A program made the translations under genes and the position numbers. Shown here piece by piece: positions 12,915-24,362 of a stretch of DNA of 64,000 nucleotides. Position 1 is the stretch's first letter. Each line of letters opens with the position of its first letter. Where the stretch lies: NCBI GenBank assembly GCA_017871115.1, contig JAFCIZ010000002.1, positions 310,001 through 374,000 on the forward strand, given 5' to 3'. This DNA comes from Cunninghamella blakesleeana. Lineage: Eukaryota > Mucoromycota > Mucoromycetes > Mucorales > Cunninghamellaceae. Under the pieces are notes generated by a model, which made no database searches, was not told where the DNA came from, and worked only from the letters and a program-made list of their open reading frames with translations.

Positions 12915-14006
12915 TATTTAGATTATATTATATTAAAAATATAAAGAAAAAGAAAAAAAAATTTTTTTTTAAAAATATTTAAATCACACAGATAAAATCG
13001 GTGATTAAAATAAAAAGTCTAGTTAATCCCATTTTAGGTTCAGCTTTCAAAAATTTTTATTTAGAAGTAAAAAACGATCACTTAATATCATCTTTATAAA
13101 AAGGCATACATTATTTTATTATATATATATATATATATATATGATAAAAAATTTTTTTTTAAAATTACTTTGTATAATATTTTTACGTAGAAGACGACTA
13201 TGCAATAATAATAATAATAATAATTATATATATATAAAAAACTCACACGCAAAAAAAATAAAGATTTCATCCAATAAAAATGATTTATATTCCCAGCCCA
13301 TTTTTAAGATGCTCTTTTGTTTGTATCATATATGTTACTGATCTACTTTAATCTGATGTAATGATGTCTTTTTTTTAAAAAAAAGACCCGCGTCTAAAAT
13401 CTGATGTAATGTTTAGATTCAGTCATCCAATGAAGTTTGATATAATAATTGGTATTTTTTATAATAATAATACAACGCGTTCTTTTTTTTATATTGCCCT
13501 TTTAGTTTTCATTTAATTATGCTTGTATATGTCCTTTTATTTTCCACATTAAATCAATATGATGATGATTGGATTGTTTATATATATATATACTATAAAA
13601 AAATAAAAGAGATTGTATATATCTTGAATTTTTTTTATTGTTACGTATTGCTTTGATTTTTATTAACTGAGCTTAAAAAGAGCTCGGATATCATGGAAAG
13701 ATATAAATACATACATGGTGATAACAGTAGAGATTATAAGTAAATTACGTATGCCGGCTTATATTTATGGGTTGGTGTATCATTGATCGTATTTTTTTTA
13801 TTATTATCTCTTTTGTATGTTTATGAAACGCGAATAAAAAATATATTCGTTTATCCAATTGATGTTTTTTTTCTAATATATTGTTAATGTTAGGAATTAT
13901 AAAGTATATAATCGAAATAATTTATATATATACATTAATATAAAATGACGATGTCAATGATAATTTATTTTTATGAAAGTGTATAATGAATAATAATAAA
14001 ATAATC
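12915..14006. other. Intergenic, cyclophilin copy 2 promoter / CMTR1 3' side
   Basis: No gene supported. It contains upstream sequence of cyclophilin copy 2 and, at 13350..13411, a 22-bp palindrome between 14-bp direct repeats (separate entry). The rest is A/T-rich with TA tracts. Confidence 0.55.
13350..13411. repeat. 14-bp direct repeats flanking a 22-bp perfect palindrome
   Basis: AATCTGATGTAATG occurs at 13350..13363 and again at 13398..13411. The 34-bp spacer contains the perfect palindrome GTC-T8-A8-GAC (13366..13387), followed by CCGC and GTCT, so a second small stem AGAC/GTCT is also possible. Confidence 0.85.
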
Positions 14007-15520
14007 TTAAATTGGTAAATGCCATTCTTGTAAACATTGCTTTCTTATCAATTCTTGGTCATATATACATGGCCGATCACTAAAAAAAAAAATGATTGCG
14101 TTAACATTGCAAAAAATAATAATTAGAGTTCAAGAAAACGATTAAATCCTATTTATATAATATATATATATACCTATCAGCAATATAAACCTCCAATTGT
14201 TCCAACGCGTCGATCTGGTGAAGTAAAAATCTATAAATTAAAATATATATGAATAAAATTAAAAAGGTTAGATTTCTTTCCTTATATTTAACTTTATTAA
14301 TATATATATATATATATATATTCATATGCTTATATTTTTTTTTTACTTCATATTTCTCATTCTAACATAATCCATAAAGTCTTCATCTTTTTCTAATAAC
14401 GACCTAGCAATAAAGCATCCTAATTCTTCATCATTTTGTTGTTGATGGATAGTTTCATTGATAGATAAAAGGGTATCAATTAATTTAGTTGGGTGCTGAT
14501 GTTTAAACCCTTTGCAAATAATATACCGTTCTGAAAGAGTAGGATCACTTGATAATGGTTTCGTAATACAGATGGAATCAAATAATTGATATAATAGCCA
14601 TAATAAATCTGCTGTCCATTCATCAAAAATGTCGAAAAATTTACAAACAAAATTTCCACCCAATCTTAGACATGTCAACATAGTAATAATTTCACAGAGT
14701 AATAAATGTTGATGTTTTTTTAAAGATTCAAACCCCTAAATGAAATAAGTAATTTTGTCTTTGCTTTAATACACAAAACAAACACATTCACATGCATATA
14801 TATTTATTAATTTTTGTCATTATTATTATTGTCATTATAACCTACCCCGTCTGCTACTACAAGATCGACGCCACGCTTCTTTGTATTATTTGATATAACC
14901 GCATCAAATTCAAGAATATTATTCTTTATACATATATCACCTAAAATATATAAAAATATATAAATAATATTAAGAATAATACCAATGATTAGTTTTTTTA
15001 TGTATTTTCAGACCTATATATATATTACGATAAATATACGTTTACTCTAATTACCTGTTCCATCATAACCATCGATCTGAGTAAAATTAACTGGAATATC
15101 GGATGAAAAATTTTCTAAATGCCAGTGATCTTGAGGATTATTTGAAGAGCGTAAAGTAATACCATATCCGCGAGAGGTACTATTTTTTTGATGCATTTTC
15201 CAAGTTAAATATTCTGTGAATCCACCTGGTCCGCCACATATATCAGCAAATAAAAATGACTATATAAAATAAATATAGTTGCAGTTATTGAATCCAGTAT
15301 AAGAAAAAATGCATTTTATTATTTATTTGCTATCTTTAAAAATACATTACCTTGGAACTAGTTTCATCGGAAGAAGGTGTTAAATTAAAAGTAGCATCAA
15401 GAGCAGCTAGTTTAATAGCACCATAATTAGTAAATATAGATGGTTCATCAATATATGCAAATGGATTACTTCTCTTTTTAGCCGAATCTCGAATATCATC
15501 TGGTACTCTTGTTCCTTTAT

Positions 15521-15560
<40 letters not shown>

Positions 15561-16384
15561 TAAATAAATAAATAAATTGAATTTAATCTTAAATAGAGAA
15601 ATAAAACTAACATATATACCCTTAATTCAATGGCCGTTTTGACTAGATCATTAGAGCATAAAAAATCATAATCAGTCTATATTTTTTTAAAAAGACAAAA
15701 AAAGATAAAAAATAAATACGCGATTTATGCAATATTATGGTCAACACTCTTTATTCTCTTTTATTTTTTTCTTCCCTTTTTATACAACTTACAGTGGAAG
15801 CACCTATTTCTATACAAGAGCATAATTCTTGAAGAGATAAACGAATAGATTCTTCATTTTTTCCACAAGAAATAAAATCTGTACTTGTACGCATATTTAA
15901 TTTCGATAAAGGCTGTTTTGTAAATATATTTTTGTCACTAGCCATTGTTTCTGCTGTTGTTGATTGTTGTTGTTGTTGTTGTTTTGGCTGCGGAGGTGCT
16001 TCAGAAACTACAGGTTGTAGCTGAGAAGGTGGATATTGTATAGGTGGAGCTGATCTTTGATGGTGTTGTGTTGGGTATGGAGAATATCTATTATTTTCAT
16101 GTTGAGCTCCATAAGCTTGCCTTTGAGGATTATATTTTGAAAGATCATTAGATTGTTGTTGGTTATATCGTCCATGTTGAATATCACGTAAAGAAGGTGG
16201 AGGAACACCAGAATAAAGGGGTGTGGTTGTATAACCAGGATCAGCGTCTAAAACAAATTAAAATCAAATTCACGATAAGTTTGCATATAAATGATAAAGA
16301 ATACAGGAAAAAGAAAAGAAAAGGTGCTACTTATATTCTTTTAATATATATTTTTTTACCAGTATATAATATACTATCGTCCAT
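14007..16384 (-). CDS. Cap-specific mRNA 2'-O-methyltransferase, CMTR1-type
   Basis: RrmJ/FtsJ-fold enzyme predicted to methylate the 2'-O of the first transcribed nucleotide (cap-1). Nine exons in coding order: 16384..16360, 16247..15793, 15676..15620, 15521..15351, 15259..15055, 14940..14846, 14735..14347, 14230..14174, 14079..14007 (508 residues). After a Pro/Gln-rich leader come the SAM motif FADICGGPGGFTEY (about 240), VVADGG with Asp335, VCKFFD with Lys368 and SERY with Glu405. Asp335, Lys368 and Glu405, with an earlier lysine, fit the K-D-K-E tetrad. The C-terminal KQCLQEWHLPI resembles the CMTR1 segment after the catalytic domain and shows that the apparent stop at 14343 is read-through into an intron. 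It lacks the G-patch, guanylyltransferase-like and WW regions of the animal protein. Divergent from VMA12, 168 bp between start codons. Confidence 0.88.
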
Positions 16385-16552
16385 CAAAAATAGCTGATAA
16401 AATAAATATTAAAAGGGAAGAAGAAAGGAAAAAAAAAAAAAAAGAAAAAAAAAAATGATAGACGCTTTTTAAAAAAAATTTAAATTTTAAAACCAGTATT
16501 TTTTTAATCCTTTCTTTTTCACTTAATTTATTATAGTTTATTTTTTTTTAAC
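16385..16552. promoter_or_regulatory. Shared divergent promoter CMTR1 / VMA12
   Basis: 168 bp separate the two start codons. It holds A-runs, the patch T5-A8-T3-A3 near 16470 and a pyrimidine stretch before the VMA12 start codon. No specific factor site recognised. Confidence 0.6.
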
Positions 16553-17542
16553 ATGGATCTTGTACTTACCCAAACAATTCAGGATGCTATACGATTTGTT
16601 GCAAAAGATGATTTATTTTCAACAAATGAAAAAAAGGAACTTGAAAGAATATTAAACATTTCCTTAGAAGAAGAAGAAGAACCTGTAAGCGTATCTTGGA
16701 CACTTTTACAAGATGTATCAACATTTTTAATGTCACTAACTGATTCTACTGGTAAAGTCAATTTTTTTTTTTTTTCAAAAAAAAAAAAAAAAAAAAGGAA
16801 TATTTATGATATCAACTTTTATTTTTATGTTTGTATATTTACTTCCTCGCTTTTTATAAATTATTCATTTTAGATGCACCAAAAGTACATGAAATAATGA
16901 AAGGAACAAGTGTTTATATTGAGCCTAAAGTAGTAGAACCTCGGGTGAGCCACGAATACATTGTTAAATAGACAAACAATTTTTTGTAAAGAGAAAATTA
17001 ATTTATATATAATTATTATTCATATATTAGGACCCTGAATATGATGCTTATATGGAAAAATTACGTGCTGAGCAACAAGAGCGAGAATATGAAAGCATGG
17101 TATCTAATGTAATATCAACGCACAATTTCCAAATATTTTCAACAAAAGATATGAAAGAAGCGAAAGGACATATAGCAACTATTATCAATATTGGATTTTC
17201 TATGGTTGCAGTATATGTAGCCATTTATATGGCTTCAAGAACAATGATGGAAGATATTGGTTTGGTAATTTAATGATAATTATAATAGTTTGGCATGAAT
17301 TATCTTTTATTCAAACTTGTTCCTCATTATTTATTTTTATATTTTAAATATTTATATAGCGTGTTTTATTATCTATGGGTGGAGCATTTGGTATCGGAAT
17401 AGCTGAAGTCTTTTTATATGTTAGTTACACTAAAAAAGTCGCCTCGAGAAAATCAAACAAATCAAACAAGAAAAAGAAGGGCCTTATCAAGACTCCACTT
17501 CAACCTGAACAAGAAATAAAGAAAAAGCATATAAAAGAATAG
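16553..17542 (+). CDS. VMA12: V-ATPase assembly factor Vma12/TMEM199
   Basis: ER membrane factor that, with Vma21 and Vma22, assembles the Vo sector of the vacuolar proton pump. Four exons: 16553..16751, 16874..16944, 17031..17264, 17360..17542 (228 residues; yeast Vma12/Vph2 is 215). The N-terminal cytosolic half is helical and acidic. Two hydrophobic hairpin segments follow, one containing INIGFSMVAVYVAIYMAS, the second SMGGAFGIGIAEVFLYV, preceded by DPEYDAYMEKLRAEQQEREY, which is typical of the family. The tail is Lys/Ser-rich and would be cytosolic. All introns are short; the exon 1 donor lies directly before a T-run/A-run block. Confidence 0.9.
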
Positions 17543-17758
17543 AACTTTTTTTTAAATAATGTATAATAATATTAATAAAAATCATCCTCATCATCATGTA
17601 TCATACAGCAAAATTAAATGGCAATTTTGAAAATATAACGATAATTATAAAAACGACTGATATTTATTTTAAAAATACAAACACATGCACAAAAATTGAT
17701 AAATAGCATGAATATAACTACATATATAAATTAAGGCTAAATGTATATATATATATAT

Positions 17759-19845
17759 TTAGAACTCGAAAGTTTCATGGTGATAATGCCAACCTTTAGA
17801 TACAGCTTCATTAATAACAGATGACATGAAAAGATCAGAACCACAGGCATGAACCACCACACTTTTTTGTTCAGGAATGGAATTCATACAATCTTCAATA
17901 ACAGGACGTTTACCATAAATAGTTTTATTGAAACCAGCAACACCACCAACTTGACTATTTTCACGTGTGAGATAGATATTAAGATCTAATGTTAAAGGCA
18001 ATATTGATTGACTTGCACGTTCTTGCCAATAAAAGATTTGATCTGTAAAGGCTTTAACTTCATCAGCATATTTGACCACCCATGTTAAATGAACATAACT
18101 CGTTGATACTGTTGATACACCATGTGAACGACGTTCCACACAATCTTTAATTAAAGTCAATGCGGGTGTGATACCGATCCCAGCAGCAAAGCAGCATAAT
18201 ACATTATAGTCTTGATATTCAATACGAGGACCATAAGGACCATCTATTTTGACATATAAGGCTTGTTGATCATTGGAATGCTTTAATAATTCTTTGGTAT
18301 AGCCCCCTAAGGATTTGATGTGCAATGTAGCGATGGAATAATCATGATGGGATACATGGCTAGCATCCTGTCTTAAACGAACTGTATTAGTATTTCCATT
18401 TGGTGTGGATGGAATAGCTCCTTGCATTACTGTCTTTTTTTCTTTTCCAATTTGACTAATACTATCAGCGTCTTCATCATTAATAATATTCATCTTTTTT
18501 TCGTCATTACCACCAGCAACTTTATTATTTTTTTCATCACCACTGCCAGTTACTTTATTATCAGTATTAATTTTTTCTTCAACATCGTATGCATTAGCAG
18601 AAGATGAAGACGATGTTGTTAAAGAGTCTTTAGTAAAATAAGTAGATGAAGCAGAAGAAGTAGTAGACATTAAACCATGGAAAACTTCAGAAATAGTAAT
18701 GGGATGCCAATTTGCAAATCGCCAATGCTGCCACCAACCTTTTCCCTTTTTTGAAAGTGCAAGAAAGACATATTGGCCTGGGTGATATTTGCTTTTAATA
18801 TGACCATCGTTAAATAAGATACGAACAATACCTTCTTGATTAGCTGTTTTGGGTACTGCTGTAGAGACTTCTAAAGGAATTGTAGGGATATACCATGATT
18901 TATAGCTTCTCCAACAACGATCCATCACCCAAAAGATGATTACAGGCATAAAATAAACAAAACACATTACTTCATGAATGCAGGAAGCAATCATAGCAAT
19001 AATAATACCAAATATATGGGCATAATAAAAGAATTCAAAATAATTACGACGGATATAGGAAATAGATGGAACAAAAAGAAATAAAAATCCAATCAATGCC
19101 ATTGTACCAGATCCATATTCTAAATCATAAAACAAAGCATCTTTTGCCATGTAAGTCTTTATATAACCCTTATACCTATTAAAAAATATATTGCATTTTT
19201 TTTTTTTAAAAAAAAACGAGTAAATTAGAGTAATTTTCTTTTTTTTTTTTTTTTCTTTTAATAAATGAATACATTTATACTTTACATTCTCCAAACAAAA
19301 TGAGGAATAAATTCCAAGAACCCAATTCTAGCTAACCAACGATGAAAAGGGATCATTTGTTCAAAAGTAAAGCCACACATGGCAGATAACATTGAATTAC
19401 GAGAAGCCAAAAGAAAAACAAATCCCCAATTAACCATACCAATAAAAGCAGCACGACGATCAAAGAGACCAATTGATTCAAGAACATAAGAATCATACTC
19501 AGGGCTTAATTGAAATGGAGCAAAAAAGATAAATAATAAATTGACAATGATAAACAAAGATACACCAATTATATGTTTGATTTCAATCATCTCTGTTACA
19601 AAAGGAATAGCAACCACTTTATCTAAAGGCCTTAACCAACGTTCCCAAGGTAATGTAGGGTCAAAGGAATTGATTTTGGTAGATGGAGAATCATCTCTGT
19701 TTTTTAACTTTTGCCTACGATGCCAATAAATACGTACTTGTTTATATTGATGACCTATACAATACAAAGTAAATATCCCCCACCAAAAAAATGCATAACT
19801 ATACCCAGCTATATGGAAATTAGATGTTGTCCTTAATTCCTTCAT
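17759..19845 (-). CDS. Ferric/cupric reductase, NADPH oxidase superfamily
   Basis: Membrane flavocytochrome that passes electrons from NADPH through FAD and two hemes to extracellular metal ions. Exons 19845..19286 and 19175..17759 (658 residues). Six or seven membrane helices. Heme ligand pairs show the family spacing of 13 residues: His168/His182 (FHRW...FIPHF) and His240/His254. The FAD segment contains HPGQYVFL and WHPITIS; the NADPH segment has AAGIGITPAL and a C-terminal HACGSDLFMSSV. A Ser/Thr/acid-rich insertion of about 110 residues separates the FAD and NADPH lobes. A 3' splice site-like TTTAG lies just before the start codon, so an untranslated 5' exon is possible. Two (G/A)ATC(T/A)GATAA sites lie upstream. 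Specificity for iron versus copper, or superoxide production, cannot be told from sequence. Confidence 0.9.
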
Positions 19846-20035
19846 TTGCTAAACAAATATATATGTAAAAATATATGAAAATTAAAAATTAAAAATTAAA
19901 AATTAAAAAAATAGAAAGAAGAAAAGAAAAATTATATATATATATATATAAATTAGGTTTATAAAGTATTGCTTTATTCACAAAAAAAAATTTTTTTTTG
20001 CACCAATGATAGATTACTCGGATCTACAAAATTAG

Positions 20036-20045
20036 ATCTGATAAG
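20036..20045 (+). promoter_or_regulatory. Candidate iron-responsive GATA site, proximal
   Basis: GATCTGATAA matches the (G/A)ATC(T/A)GATAA element bound by fungal iron repressors of the SreA/Sre1/Fep1/Urbs1 class. It lies about 190 bp upstream of the ferric reductase start codon and overlaps the GATCTA/TAGATC inverted repeat. Confidence 0.45.
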
Positions 20046-20863
20046 TATTTTTATTATATATATATTTATTACTTGGGGTTAGTCAATTAAAATATCATTG
20101 AAATTACTAACGTACAATAAAATAAATTATAAAACGAAAAGAAAAAGAAAAAGAAGGAAGTCATATTTATAAAATATTTAACAAAATAATCACTCGATAT
20201 ATATACGTGTATATAATTATATATAGATTTTTTTCACATTATATAACATAATATGGACATGATCTTGGTAATTTTATATAAGCATTTTATTGTTAGTACA
20301 TTTTTAATCTTGGATAAACTATTATTTTTAACTGACAGCGGGATTTTAACATGATCTCATTCCTTTTAATAACAAAAAAAAAAACAATCTCAAGTTATAC
20401 AAATAGAAAAAGAAGAAGAATCGATTTTTTAAAAAAAAATAATACCAAAAACGTATTTTTAACTGAATATGGAACTTCATAAGAAAATCAATTTTTTCTT
20501 TTCTTTTCTTCTGTTTTGAGAAACTTGAAGGTAATCATATTTTGCTATTTTTCATATGATATCAAATATATTTATTTATTTTCAAACAATAGCTATAAAC
20601 AATTTTATATATAAATAAAAGTTTCTTATTTTATTTATATTATTTTAAAAAAATCATGCCATATATATCTTTTTTTTTTTTTTGATAATCTTTAATCTAA
20701 TACTAAAAAGCATATATATATATATATATATATATATTAAACTTTTTATATATATTTTCTACTTTTGACTATTTTTTTTAAACATCCTAATATGACTATA
20801 ATAAATAAACCAATAGATAAAGATACCTTGACTTTAATTTTTTAAATCGCCGTTTCCTGTCTT

Positions 20864-20873
20864 GATCTGATAA
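20864..20873 (+). promoter_or_regulatory. Candidate iron-responsive GATA site, distal
   Basis: Second perfect GATCTGATAA, about 1.0 kb upstream of the same start codon, in a patch less A/T-rich than its surroundings. Confidence 0.35.
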
Positions 20874-21349
20874 ACTTTTTTTTTTTTAATGTAAAAAAAA
20901 CGCGTTTCAGAGTAATGATTAAAAAAAAACTGATAGACATTTATTGAAACATATAAATAATAATAATAACTAAGGCAAGCAATAAAATAAATTAAAGTAT
21001 TTTCATAAAGCTGGATTACTTAATAGAAGATCAAGTAAAATAATTTTTGATTTGAGACAAAAAATGAATAAAAGGAAACCCTGTTAACATTAATTAAATA
21101 TTAAATCATATCATGTGCTTCCATTATATAATTCTTCTATTTTTCTTTTACATACAAGTCATAAGATCGTTTTAATTTTAAAAAAGGGCTGTGCTGTTTC
21201 TATGTTCAATATTAATATTATTAATATTATTATAACATTATATTATATAACTATATTATATAAGATGTTAGTTAATATTTTTTGTGTCAATATAACGTAA
21301 ACATTATATAACCCATGCCTTATTTTCCCAAACATTAAATAATATTTTC

Positions 21350-21353
<4 letters not shown>

Positions 21354-21396
<43 letters not shown>
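21354..21396. repeat. Poly-T tract of 43
   Basis: Uninterrupted run of 43 T, the longest homopolymer in the window, about 145 bp beyond the RCM1/NSUN5 stop codon. Its length may be unreliable in sequence data. Confidence 0.95.
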
Positions 21397-21397
<1 letters not shown>

Positions 21398-21539
21398 ATA
21401 TAAAAACCAAATTATTGTCTTTATTATTGTTATATTGTAATGATAAACCTTTATACCAGGTAAATAAAAAAAAAGATTTCTAAAAGTACAATATTATATA
21501 ATCCCATTTATCTATTAATATCTACTATTAATTAATGTT

Positions 21540-24138
21540 TTATGCTGTCACTGGTTTTCTTTTCTTTTTATTATTATTTCTTGATTTCCCATCATTTCTT
21601 GCTCGTTTGTTATTATTTTGCTTATTGCCATTATCGTTATCATTGTTATTATTACTTTTATTATTATTATTATTTATTTTGGTTGTTGTCGAGATGACAG
21701 TAGTAGTTGATGCTAATGGTACTTGATTTTTCTTTTTGGTAATATCGTCATTGCCTAATGATATGGCTGTACTCTGTGATGGTGTGGCTGAAGATGGTGA
21801 TGATGGTGTTTTACGAATAAAACAGGCTACAAAGAATCCGTTTGTCAAATCTTCAGATGGAAATGTTCGGACAACAGAGTCGGATAAACCTAAAAAAAGA
21901 AAATGATAGGAAAATAAAATATATAAAAATACATATAAATATACATTATTATTATCCATTTATATATATATATTTATTATTATCTATCGATCATTCTTTC
22001 GTACTTTTGTTTTGATCCATTTCCTCAGGAAAACCTCTTCTATGCCAAGTAGGTAGTACCGACTCACGTGTGGCTAGCTCAAAATCGGGATGATCCATTA
22101 AAATCCTTTGAACCACTTTTTCATTTTCAATAGCATGGATAGAACAAGTAGAATAAACGATCCTTTTTGCATTTGGGACTATAAAAAGTAATAGTAAACA
22201 ATAATAACAATAATAATAAATTAGCCAAATTTATATAATTACAAATGAATTTGATTGATTAGATTGATAAGATTTTAATTTTTTTTTTATACATTTTAGT
22301 GCATGTTTAATGATCGAAATTTGAAAATCTGATAAGTTTTGAAGCCGATCATCTCGTGACTCGGAACCACTTTCATTATCATCTGTGTTATAAAAAAAAA
22401 GTAAAAAAAAATAAAAAAAATATGGTTTTAGAATAAATATACTGATTATTATTATCATTTTCTCAGTCAACTCTTTTCACATGTATACTAAACTTACTAT
22501 TTTCATCTTCATCATCTATTAAATGGTCCAGTCTACTAACTATACCCGATCCAGAACAAGAAGGATCTAAAAGAAGATACTCTACTTTACTAAACATTGG
22601 ATCTAAAGGATTTGCTTCTAAAAATGAACCATGAATTGCTTCTATATCTATATGAAAATAAATAAATAATAACTCTTTATACAAGCATTCTTTATTTGTT
22701 TTTCTATTGTTTTCTTTTTGAATAAGTATATAAAATAAATAAAATTACTTACTTCTACAACCAGCTTTTGTTGTTAATTTTTTAAGAGTTTGTAATCTAC
22801 GCTGATCCAAATCAAAAGCGTATATACGACCAGTATTTTTCATTAAAGCAGAAAGGTGTGATGTTTTATTTCCTGGAGCTGCACATGCATCTATAGCATG
22901 AACATCAGTAGGTATTTGAGCAACATGGGCGGGGAAACAAGATGCTTTATCCTAAAATATAACAAAAAAAATAAAGTGACTTTATTTAGTAAAAAAAAAA
23001 AGTTATCTGATCTTGCTTCATCCCTATTATATGCAAATGTATTTATATATGTAATAAATTTGTTACCTGAAGAATGATTTCACCAGCATTATATTTTGGA
23101 TGATTATGCAAATCTGTTCTTGGAGGAAATACTAATAAATCATCCAAATGCTTATCTTTACAAAACGTTTTCCCACTACATATATAAAAAACAGCAATAA
23201 TAATAATATAAGAATTAGATTAAAGTCTTTGAAATATTCTTATTTCCTTTTTTAAGAAAAAAAAGGCTACCTTAATGTTCGAAAATCTTGTGGAGTTTCA
23301 ATATACTGATAACCTTCTTTTTCAAATACTTTTATCATGTTTTCTACTGTAGATTTATGTTGATTTACTCGAACATATCTAGGAATAAGTACTATATTAA
23401 TCAAAATTACAATAATAACCCAATTAATATTATTTATATTGTAAACTATCCTTGATTATATATATATATATATATATATACAATTTCTTTCACTGCTATT
23501 ATCATTTATATATATATTACCAGCATCTCTCGCCTTTTGACTAACTAATTCTTCATTTGATTTGACTCCTTTTTTTACTTTGATTTTGACAAGTTCAGCT
23601 TTTAATCGAGCTTGGTGTCTTGTAATACATTGTTTTAATGGTGCTTGACTATTGACTGGAATACCACGTTTAGTGAATAATAGATCGTGAATAAGTACAA
23701 GTGCCAAGGAACGTTTTAACTACAAAGCATTATTTAAATATTAAGAATTTGAAGAAAAAGATCAGAATACTAAAATTATATAATATACCATTTTGCATAA
23801 TTAAAAAATTTATATTTATATACCTTTTTCTCTATAGTACAAATATTTGTTGCATCAATAATTTCATTCAAAACTGATTTATCTATATATATATATATAT
23901 ATATCATATACATTTAATTATAATATTTACTCCATTATTTTAAAAGCATTTTATATATAACATATAACTTAACAATATATTTATTTATGTAGATTTTACA
24001 TTTTAAAGTTTCACAAACGAGAGCGTACATTTTTTTTTTATCTCTGACTTTAGGATCTCCAATAACTAAGCCCTTTATTGTTCCTTCATGTCGACTTAGT
24101 TTATCTATAATTTGCCCAGCATGTTGATAAAAATTCAT
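21540..24138 (-). CDS. RCM1: 25S rRNA (cytosine-C5)-methyltransferase, NSUN5/Rcm1
   Basis: Nucleolar NOL1/NOP2/Sun methyltransferase that places m5C in large-subunit rRNA. Ten exons in coding order: 24138..24000, 23882..23824, 23719..23521, 23391..23271, 23175..23067, 22951..22753, 22647..22498, 22382..22293, 22178..22005, 21889..21540 (529 residues). Family landmarks: MNFYQHAGQI start, KKMYALVCETLK, RHQARLKAEL, IPRYVRVN, SAM motif DACAAPGNKTSHL, DPSCSGSG with Cys306, YSTCS with Cys367 (the two catalytic cysteines), and SGFFVA-type NGFFVACF near the end. The tail is Asn/Lys/Arg-rich and looks nucleolar. The exon 7 acceptor is a tandem TAG: 22647 or 22641 are both in frame and differ by two residues. 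The start codon is the internal Met; longer upstream frames read intron-like sequence. Divergent from Sm F. Confidence 0.94.
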
Positions 24139-24362
24139 CGATGGTATATATATTAAATAATCTAAAATAATATATTTTAAATAAAAAGATAAAAAAAAAG
24201 TTGAAAAATCTTTTTTTTTTAACTTGATCAAAAAAACCCATTCGTGACTTGATTGATTTTAAAAATTAAAACGCGGGTTGCCAAATTTTTTTTGCTTTCC
24301 TTTTTCTTCTTCCTTTTTCTTTTTTTTTCTTGTAAAAAAAATACTACATAGTATAAAACACC
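24139..24362. promoter_or_regulatory. Shared divergent promoter RCM1 / Sm F
   Basis: 224 bp between start codons. Contains AAACGCGGGTTGCC near 24271, with an ACGCG core resembling the MluI-box/MBF half site, then a CT-rich tract at 24293..24335 next to the Sm F start codon. Confidence 0.5.

Larger units (their letters stand above)
19846..21539 (-). other. 1.7-kb promoter region of the ferric reductase
   Basis: No gene. It separates the ferric reductase start from the RCM1/NSUN5 3' end (both minus strand). It contains GATCTGATAA at 20036..20045 and 20864..20873, the inverted repeat GATCTA/TAGATC at 20022..20039, long TA tracts near 20711..20738, a 43-nt poly-T and AT palindromes near 21200..21270. 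Confidence 0.55.

Noticed and set aside
13141..13341. 66-codon frame downstream of the cyclophilins
   Set aside because: Starts in a TA tract and runs through an AAT repeat; no coding character.
14343..14346. Apparent stop codon of the cap methyltransferase
   Set aside because: It lies across the exon 7 donor; splicing to two further exons restores the family C-terminus.
22326..23012. Two further iron-GATA-type matches (22326..22335 and 23003..23012)
   Set aside because: They lie in a coding exon and an intron of RCM1/NSUN5; about two chance matches are expected in a window of this composition.
24139..24231. Upstream start extending RCM1/NSUN5
   Set aside because: The extra residues are hydrophobic read-through of promoter DNA; the family starts at the chosen Met.
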